Source: Motacilla alba alba (lineage: Eukaryota > Chordata > Aves > Passeriformes > Motacillidae). From it: a stretch of 64,000 bases of DNA. The notes beneath the pieces were generated by a model. That model was not told the DNA's origin, searched no databases, and was given only the letters and a program-made list of their open reading frames with translations. The stretch's first letter is position 1. Each line of letters starts with the position of its first letter. The translations under genes and the position numbers were made by a program. The stretch is from NCBI RefSeq assembly GCF_015832195.1, contig NC_052030.1, forward strand, positions 11,055,439 through 11,119,438, written 5' to 3'. Below are positions 58,055 to 64,000 of the stretch, piece by piece.

Positions 58055-58265
58055 GGCCGCTCCCGCCGCTCCAGCGCCGCGCCGCCCCCGCCCCGCGCCG
58101 ACCCCGCCGGGCCGCCGCTCGGAGGGCGGGCCCTGCCGCCGCGCCGCACGCCATTGGCTGCCGCGCCGCCGCGCCGCGCGTCTATTGGCTGCTGCGCCCC
58201 GACGGCGAGCGGGAGCGACCAATGGTAGCAGAGGACACGGCGGGGCCGAGGGGGCGCGGAAATGC
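57700..58265 (-). promoter_or_regulatory. RNF34: RNF34 CpG-island promoter with three CCAAT boxes
   Basis: GC- and CpG-dense block around the RNF34 start. Two CCAAT boxes in transcription sense are at 58,153-58,157 and 58,184-58,188 (ATTGG on plus), and one in reverse is at 58,219-58,223. Spacing is about 31 and 35 bp. They lie about 100-170 bp upstream of the ATG, the usual NF-Y distance. No TATA box seen. Confidence 0.85.
58049..58054 (-). CDS. RNF34: RNF34 exon 1 coding part (start codon and Lys)
   Basis: ATGAAG immediately before gtgagg on the minus strand, in a gcggccATGa context inside a CpG island. It joins exon 2 to give MK-AGATSMW, the same start as mammalian RNF34. Confidence 0.9.
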
Positions 58266-58282
58266 CCGAGCGGGGCCGGGAC

Positions 58283-58660
58283 ACGCGGGGGCACCGGGGG
58301 TGGCACCGATGGGCACCGAGGGTGGCACTGATGGAGCACCGGGGGTGGCACCGATGGGACACCGGGGGTGGCACTGAGGGTAGCACTGATGGGACACCGG
58401 GGGTGGCACTAATGCAGCACCAGGGGTGGCACGGATGGACACCGAGGGTGGCACTGATGGGACACCGAGGGTGGCATTGATGGAGCACCAGGGTTGGCAC
58501 CAATGGGACACCGAGGGTGGCACTGATGGAGCACCAGGGTTGGCACCAATGGGACACCGAGGGTGGCACTGATGGAGCACCAGGGGTGGCACTGATGGGC
58601 ACCGAGGGTGGCACTGATGGAGCACCAGGGGTGGCACCGATGGGACACCGGGGGTGGCAG
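58283..58660 (+). repeat. Minisatellite, about 17 units of about 22 bp
   Basis: The unit is ggtggcactgatgggacacc with ga/gg and agcaccagg variants. Alternating unit types give a higher-order pattern of about 45 bp. It starts about 60 bp beyond the outermost RNF34 CCAAT box. His/Cys/Pro-rich frames through it are repeat artefacts. Confidence 0.93.
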
Positions 58661-58844
58661 CGGTGGCAGCGATGGTGTCACTGACAGTGGCAGCGATGGT
58701 GCCACCCGAGGTGCTGCCGCCCCTGCACGCGGCCGTGGCACGCCTGGAGCGCTGTGTGCAGCCCTGCGCCCCTCAGGCAGGACAGAGGGCAGAGCCCAGC
58801 GGGAGGCACGGACACGGTGACGGCTCTGGAGCAGCTCTCCTAGA

Positions 58845-59095
58845 GGGACAGGCTGTGGGAGCTGCGTGCAGGACAGGACACAGAGGGGATCTCATCAGTC
58901 CATGCCAACATCTCCAAGGGGTGCCAGGAGGATGGTGCCAGGCTCTTTTTGGTGGTGCCCAGTGACAGCACGAAGAGGAATGGCCATAAATGAAAACACA
59001 AGAAGTTCCACCTCAACATGAGGAAGAGCTGCTTCCCATGGAGGGTGGCAGAGGTGGAACTGCCCAGGGAGGATTCTCCCTCTGTGGAGCCTTCC
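58845..59095 (+). mobile_element. CR1 LINE internal fragment, sense
   Basis: Matches the CR1 3' half: ctcatcagtccatgccaaca then tctccaaggggtgccaggag, gatggtgccaggctcttttt, aagttccacctcaacatgag and gaactgcccagggagg. Decayed, no ORF. Confidence 0.85.
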
Positions 59096-59260
59096 AGTGC
59101 CACCCGTGCCATGGCAGGGACACCTTCCTCTGTCCCAGGCTGTTCCAGGCCCTGTCCTGCCCTTGGGCACTCCAAGGACACCCTGTGCCAGGGCCTGCCC
59201 ACCTATGAGTAAAGAATTTCCCCCCAACACCAATCCCAAATCCATCCTCTTTCAGTTATA
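59096..59260 (-). mobile_element. CR1 LINE fragment, antisense
   Basis: ccatggcagggacaccttcc, cctgtgccagggcctgccca and agtaaagaatttcccccc are antisense CR1 landmarks, shared with the copy at 60,880-61,070. It directly abuts the sense piece on its left. Confidence 0.82.
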
Positions 59261-60830
59261 TTCTATCAAACCCTTTGGTGAGAACCATTAAACTTGAGAA
59301 AAGAGTTATTATTTAAAAATCCACTTCTAGTGAGCTCCTAGATGCCATTATTATTTGCTCTAGGCTGTGAGTGGGATATATATATATGTATAAAATATAT
59401 AAAATAATAATCACAGATTGCAAGAACTGAAAGCTTTTAACCAGAAGATCACATTACAGAAAACTCAGCAGCACAAACCTGACCAAGGCTTCAGGAAAGC
59501 TTTATGTAAGAGCACACAGGGCCAAGAACCAGGCAGGGCTTTGCCAAAAAGAGGAACAGACAAAAGTGGCTGAAAATAAACACAGAGCACAAATCAAATT
59601 TACCCCTACAAAGGGTTGGATGCAATCTGCTAATTTCTGCAGGAAGGATCTATTTTTGGAGCAAAAGAAGTGGGTAAAAAAAGAGAAAAAAAAAAGGTGG
59701 GTAATTGCCATGTGAATAGCACAGTCCTGGCAGCCTCAGGAGTAAGAGCAGAGAGTGCACACAGCCCAACTTCTGGATTTGCACTGACACCACATTTCAA
59801 TTCAAAATCAGGTCACCTTATTTCAGAAATGCTTATGCTCCTTGACAAGCTTTAGATATGCTCTGAACTCGTACACATGACTTAATAAAAAAGTCTTTTT
59901 TTCCCCCCAATAATAGCTTGCCATTTTAGTCAAAGTGACAGAAAAAATAGAAAAGCCTTGTGAATACAACGTTGGAGCTTGCAATGGCACATTCCTCACA
60001 TTTCTCATGCCAGGGACTGCTTAAAGACACCTTAAAAATATCAGTACAGTTTGGTTTTTAAGAAGTTCTCTGTCATCTAAACTCTGTCAACTCAGTGTCA
60101 CCCTTGAAGTACCAAGTTATACACATCTTTTTGTTAATAATATTACATTAAAACATGAGAAGTCCCCATGCTGTGATGGGGTAAAAGCTGTCCCAAACCA
60201 AGCAAAACCCAACATTTTCCCTTTTTCTCCGTTAAGGATTTGCTAGCAAGAAATCCTCCCAAACACAGATGTTTCAGGGAGTAACGTGGGCCTGACAGAG
60301 CTGAGATCTGGTGACAGTGCTGGCAGCTGCACTTGCCACTCCTGCCTTAATTTGGGCAGATCTGGATGAATCATGTCCTTAACATGTGACTGGAGATGAC
60401 TTTTACTGCATCAGCCTGCCCAGACTGTAACCACGCTGAGGGTTTGAAGTGAGGCCCTTGAGCTGTGCCAGCTCCTCCGTGGGTGAAAAGGAGCATTTCA
60501 AGAGGTTCTATTAATAAAAGCCTTGCCCTCGCTGAGCCTCCAGGACTGTGCCAAAGCAGCATTAAAAGATTTAAATCTATTACTGAGAGATGTCCCATTT
60601 CCTCCTGCCACCAAATAAGGAGTGACAACGACTCGCTGCAGCTCTGTAATCCCCCAGGGTTTACCCAGCACCAGAGCCAGAGGGAGGGAAGGGATTCTTC
60701 CCAGGAATATTAATCTGGTTTTCATTTAACAACCTGTAAAATTTAATTGTAAAGTTTAAAAAGACAAATTTAATTGCTGGGCTTTATCTGGGGATTCCAG
60801 GTTGGATATTAATGGCTGTGGGAAGGATCA

Positions 60831-61305
60831 GGGAATCACAGAATTAGAATGGTTTGGGTTGGAAGGGACCCTAAAGATCTGTTATTTCCAATCCCCTGCC
60901 ATGGGCAGGGACACCTTCCCCTATCCCAGATTACTCCAAACCCTGTCCAACCTGGCCTTGGACACTTCCAGGGATCCAGGGGCAGCCACAGCTGCTCTGG
61001 GCACCCTAAGCCAGGTCCTCACCCCACTCTCAGGGAGGAATTTCTTCCCAAAATCCCATCCAACCCTGCCCTCTGTCAGTGGGAGCCATTCCCCGTGTCC
61101 TGTCACTCCAGGCCCTTGTGAACAGTCTCCCTCCATCTTTCTTGTCAGCCCTTCAGGCTCTGAAAAGCCACAATGAGGTCACCCCAAAACTTCTCTTTTC
61201 CAGGCTGCACGACCCCAGTTCTCTCAGCCTTTCCTCACAGGATGCTCCATCCCTCAGATTATCCTGGTGCCCCCTCTGGCCTCGCTGCTGGCCACAGCCT
61301 ATTTT
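60831..61305 (-). mobile_element. CR1 LINE, antisense, about 475 bp
   Basis: It starts with ggaatcacagaattagaatg, then gtttgggttggaagggaccc (the reverse complement of the CR1 3' terminus) and continues through ccatgggcagggacaccttc and aggaatttcttcccaaaatc to gctgctggccacagcc. It is 5'-truncated and has no ORF. Confidence 0.93.
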
Positions 61306-61761
61306 AGGTGAGATAAAAGATGACTTTCTCAGCTGGGTTACCTAATCTTGGATTTAACACAATCAAAGTCAGCTCTCACTGCTGGGTTTCAGTGTGAGAG
61401 CTGATTTCAATGTCCTCTGAAAGTGGATTCTAAAGGGTCTCTCTGCACCACGCACTGAAGGATTGGCAGCAGAGCTCACACTCTGGCTCCAGAGCCTTGC
61501 AAAGAGACATCAGAACCAGATGTTTGTCGTTTCCTCTTCCCTCGCAGCCCTTGCACAGCCCAGCCTTTACCTCATCCCCGCCCTGCCCTGCCCTGCCACG
61601 CCACCAGCTCCGTGTTTCCACCCGGGCCACCCGGCTTTATTTTCAGGAAATGTCAGCACATTGACCTTTCAAACATAATAGCTGCTGTCACTGCCTGGGA
61701 TCTGTGCTCAGACACAGCTCAATGAGTTCATTGAGGGCGAGGAAATCATCATTCATCACGC

Positions 61762-61779
61762 CAGCAGCAGCAGCAGCAG
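61762..61779 (+). repeat. (CAG)6 microsatellite
   Basis: Six perfect CAG units within a unique, possibly conserved block. Confidence 0.9.
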
Positions 61780-62391
61780 CAAGCTACAATGTTAAGTTTC
61801 TTAAATGTAAATGTATCCTAGAAAATTACCCCCCACTTGATTTGCCTCCTCCTCCTCCTCTCACCACCCCCAGGCATGAATCAGGAGCAGCGCAATGGAA
61901 ACCCCCAGGGACATGCAGATGTATAATAATATTGAGTTTTGTTTTGCTCTCACTTACAAAAATGAGAACTATTATAATAATTGGAGTATTTTCTTTGGGA
62001 ATATGATGCCTTAATGAAGTACTTTAACAAGTTATTGAGGAAATAAAAACTTACACGTGGAAACATCTTTACGGCATCCCAATTAACTTGCAGGAGATCC
62101 AAAGGGGAGTGAATTCACTCTGTGGTGTTCTCTGTAACATGGAAATGTTCGTGTCAGAGCAGAGAAAATGCATTAGATAGGTGGGTTCATCTAAATTTTA
62201 CCGTATAAAAGATGTAACGTTTTACCCCCTGGGCTGCTTGACTTGTGGAAACCTCAACCCTGCAGCCTATGCAGAATAAACATCTCCTTTTCAAACCAGA
62301 CTGTTTAGAGAGCTCCCAAAATGAATAACCCCACCAAGCCACTGCCCGTGGTCACCCGTACCTCACCTGGTACAAGCGTGGCCAGCCCTGT

Positions 62392-62850
62392 TAGTCACAG
62401 GATCATTAAAGCTAGAAAAGACTTCCAAGATCATCAAGTCCAACCTGCGACCCATCACCAAACCCCATTGCAAAGAGTCACGTCGGCTTGGTTTTTGGAC
62501 ACTTCCAGGCATGACGACTCCACCACTTCCCTGGTCAGCCCCTTCCAATGCTTCACCACGCTTTCAGAGAGGGAATTTATCCTGATGTCAGCCCTGCCCC
62601 TCCCCTGGCCCGGCCTGGGGCCGTTTCCTCTGCTCCTGGTCTCTGTTCCCTGGAGCAGAGCCCGATCCCCCGGCTGTCCCCTCCTGGCTGGAGGTGTGTA
62701 GAGCCAGAAGAGCCTCCTTTTCTCCAGGCTGAGCTCCTTCCCAGCTCCGTTCCCTGCCCTGGACACGCTCCAGCCCCTCAGGGTCTCGCTCGGTGTGAGG
62801 GGCCCAGAACTGACCCCAGGGTTTGCGGTGCCTCAGCAGCGCCAGCACAC
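62392..62850 (-). mobile_element. CR1 LINE, antisense, about 460 bp
   Basis: It starts at gtcacaggatcattaaagct (degenerate 3' terminus), then agaaaagacttccaagatca and tcaagtccaacc, and continues to tctccaggctgagctcc and cagaactgaccccaggg. These are all antisense landmarks of the CR1 3' region. It ends about 30 bp before the ANAPC5 CpG island. Confidence 0.92.
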
Positions 62851-62879
62851 AGAGAAAATGTCTGCTTCCTTATCTAGCA

Positions 62880-63177
62880 GATAACTCCTCAGGGCTGCGG
62901 CGGCTCAAGCGCCGCCCATCCCCTCGCCGTCGGCAGCCGCGGCCCGGCTGCAACGGGGGCAGCTCGGGGGAGCGGCGGACCCTTGTCTCCCCGGAACGTC
63001 TCTCTCGCGCCCGGCCCGTCGCGGCGGCCCCGCCGTGGCGGCGCACATCCCTTCCTCCCATTGGTTGCGGCGCGTCGCGCGCGCCGGCGGCGGGGGCGGC
63101 GATTGGCCGGCGGGGCTGGGGGGGGGGGGGGGGGGGCGCGCGCGGTTTCCCGGGCGACGGGCGGCCCCGGCGCCGCC
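62880..63177 (+). promoter_or_regulatory. ANAPC5: ANAPC5 CpG-island promoter
   Basis: Very GC- and CpG-rich sequence upstream of the ANAPC5 ATG. Two inverted CCAAT boxes (ATTGG at 63,060-63,064 and 63,102-63,106) are 42 bp apart, with a GC box (gggggcggc) between them. A run of 19 G (63,118-63,136) lies about 40 bp before the start codon. No TATA box seen. Confidence 0.85.
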
Positions 63178-63381
63178 ATGGCGAGCGTGCACGAGAGCCT
63201 GTACTTCAACCCGATGCTGAGCAACGGCGTGGTGCACGCCAGCGTGTTCGGCGTCCGCGACTGGGTCACCCCGCACAAGATGGCCCTGCTCGTGCTGCTC
63301 AGCGAGCTGGGCCGCGCCGGCGCGCAGCTCGGCCTGCTGGAGCGCCGCCGGCTCAACCGGCTGCTGCTGCCGCTGCTGCAG
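63178..63381 (+). CDS. ANAPC5: ANAPC5 exon 1 (coding)
   Basis: 68 codons ending in cag before gtcggg, phase 0. It holds the N-terminal helical region that begins every vertebrate ANAPC5. Confidence 0.95.
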
Positions 63382-63553
63382 GTCGGGGCTCGGGTTCGGG
63401 TTCGGGCTGGGCCGGGGGGAAGGGCGGCCCCGTCGTGTCGCGGCCTGTCGCGACATGTCGCTGTCGTCCGCAGGGTCCGGATATGGCGCTGTCGAGGCTG
63501 CGCAAGGCCATCGAGGAGTGCTGCCCGCACCTGGCCGGCTCCGTCCACATCAG
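63178..63553 (+). CDS. ANAPC5: ANAPC5 (APC5), 5' end, first two coding exons
   Basis: ANAPC5 is a TPR-type scaffold subunit of the anaphase-promoting complex, the E3 ligase that drives mitotic exit. Exon 1 (63,178-63,381, 68 codons) starts in a perfect gccgccATGg context and reads MASVHESLYFNPMLSNGVVH, ASVFGVRDWVTPHKMALLVL, LSELGRAGAQLGLLERRRLN, RLLLPLLQ. Exon 2 (63,474-63,553) reads GPDMALSRLRKAIEECCPHL, AGSVHIR and is cut in phase by gtgcgg. Both match the vertebrate ANAPC5 N-terminus (MASVHESLYFNPM ... LLLPLLQGPD). About 95 residues are visible; the remainder of the roughly 750-residue protein lies beyond the right edge. Exon 1 is extremely GC-rich, with Gly/Ala/Arg substitutions typical of GC drift. 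Confidence 0.95.
63474..63553 (+). CDS. ANAPC5: ANAPC5 exon 2 (coding)
   Basis: 80 nt between cgtccgcag and gtgcgg, reading GPDMALSRLRKAIEECCPHL, AGSVHI and two bases of an Arg codon. The intron before it is only 92 nt. Confidence 0.93.
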
Positions 63554-64000
63554 GTGCGGGGCCGTGCGCGGGCCGGGGGATCCTCGGCGCTGTTCGTGCC
63601 CGCTCCGGGCGCGGGAAGGTGCCCGAAACCTGTCAGTGTCACGGTCTGAAAGCGCACCTTTGGGCCAAAACTCTGCTGGGACGGATTCCGTGCTTGTCGT
63701 AGCGAAGTTCTGAAAGGCCAACATCGAAGTCATCAGATGTAAAGTTCCCGTGGGACAGAAGATCTGTTGTCATATCAGATAACTCACTAAACAGCAAACT
63801 CACAGTTCCAAAAATGCAGGCAGTACAAAAATTTAAAGTTTTGGAAAACATTTTTAAAATTCAAAATTTTTGAAAACGTTTTTTAAAATGGTAAAATTTT
63901 TAAATTTCCAAAATAAAAAGAAAAAAAAGAGTTCCTATTTGTTTTTAAAATAACCCTCTCATCTAATTATTCTCTTAGTAAAGACTTTTTTAAAAAGAAA
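63554..64000 (+). other. ANAPC5: ANAPC5 intron 2 (truncated by window edge)
   Basis: The intron starts in CpG-rich sequence and becomes very AT-rich after 63,830 (repeated ttttaaaat and aaaattttt). A 71-codon minus-strand open frame at 63,639-63,851 is discussed in the findings. No exon seen. Confidence 0.7.

Larger units (their letters stand above)
58661..63177. other. Intergenic spacer between divergent RNF34 and ANAPC5
   Basis: Contents, left to right: end of the minisatellite; a sense CR1 piece joined to an antisense CR1 piece (58,845-59,260); an AT-rich stretch with tatatata (59,380-59,420); unique sequence; antisense CR1 (60,831-61,305); a unique block with (CAG)6 (61,650-61,870); AT-rich sequence; antisense CR1 (62,392-62,850); and the ANAPC5 CpG island. 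No gene recognised. Confidence 0.75.

Noticed and set aside
58051..58637. His/Cys/Pro-rich minus-strand frames upstream of RNF34
   Set aside because: Translation of the 22-bp minisatellite; the periodic HQCHPRCP peptide is a repeat artefact.
62823..63713. 296-codon plus-strand frame over the ANAPC5 promoter and first exon
   Set aside because: It runs in a different frame from the conserved MASVHESLYF start and is low-complexity Arg/Gly/Ala; a GC-composition artefact.

Overview
The window looks like nuclear DNA of a bird. It has long introns, strong CpG islands at promoters, TG- and GC-rich minisatellites, and several fragments of CR1 (the chicken-repeat LINE family). It carries the vertebrate neighbourhood KDM2B - RNF34 - ANAPC5. 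All three genes were recognised from conserved protein sequence and from splice junctions that join in frame. I cannot name the species. No prokaryotic, phage, CRISPR or mobile-operon content is present.

Region 1 (1-49,110, + strand) is the 3' two thirds of KDM2B (FBXL10/JHDM1B). Eleven exons of the long form are visible, from the serine-rich linker after the JmjC domain (JmjC lies off the left edge) through the CxxC zinc finger, PHD finger, basic/proline-rich linker, F-box and leucine-rich repeats to the stop at 48,202. Inside the 22.8-kb intron before the CxxC exon there is a CpG island (about 22,680-23,700). It holds an alternative first exon (23,311-23,400) that encodes the start of the JmjC-less short isoform. 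Both isoforms must splice to the same CxxC-exon acceptor at 32,566/32,567. That acceptor is the last unit of a roughly 860-bp array of about 30 TG-rich units, most of which end in a CAG trinucleotide. This is the most unusual structure in the window.

Region 2 (about 49,490-58,054, - strand) is complete RNF34 (CARP1), tail to tail with KDM2B. It has six coding exons for about 352 residues: a palmitoylation-like Cys-Cys N-terminus, a FYVE-like zinc finger, SAP-like helices, an acidic 54-nt micro-exon and a C-terminal RING. Its promoter is a CpG island with three CCAAT boxes, followed by a 22-bp-unit minisatellite.

Region 3 (58,055-63,177) is a 5-kb divergent intergenic spacer with the minisatellite, several CR1 pieces on both strands and some unique sequence. 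Region 4 (63,178-64,000, + strand) is the start of ANAPC5, with two coding exons downstream of a GC-rich promoter that has two inverted CCAAT boxes and a 19-G run.

The genes act in different processes. KDM2B is the DNA-reading subunit of the PRC1.1 Polycomb complex. RNF34 is a RING E3 ubiquitin ligase. ANAPC5 is a scaffold subunit of the anaphase-promoting complex. Their adjacency is ancestral vertebrate synteny, not an operon. I found no clearly new gene system. The observations worth following are isoform architecture, repeats next to splice sites and promoters, and a few unexplained intronic blocks.
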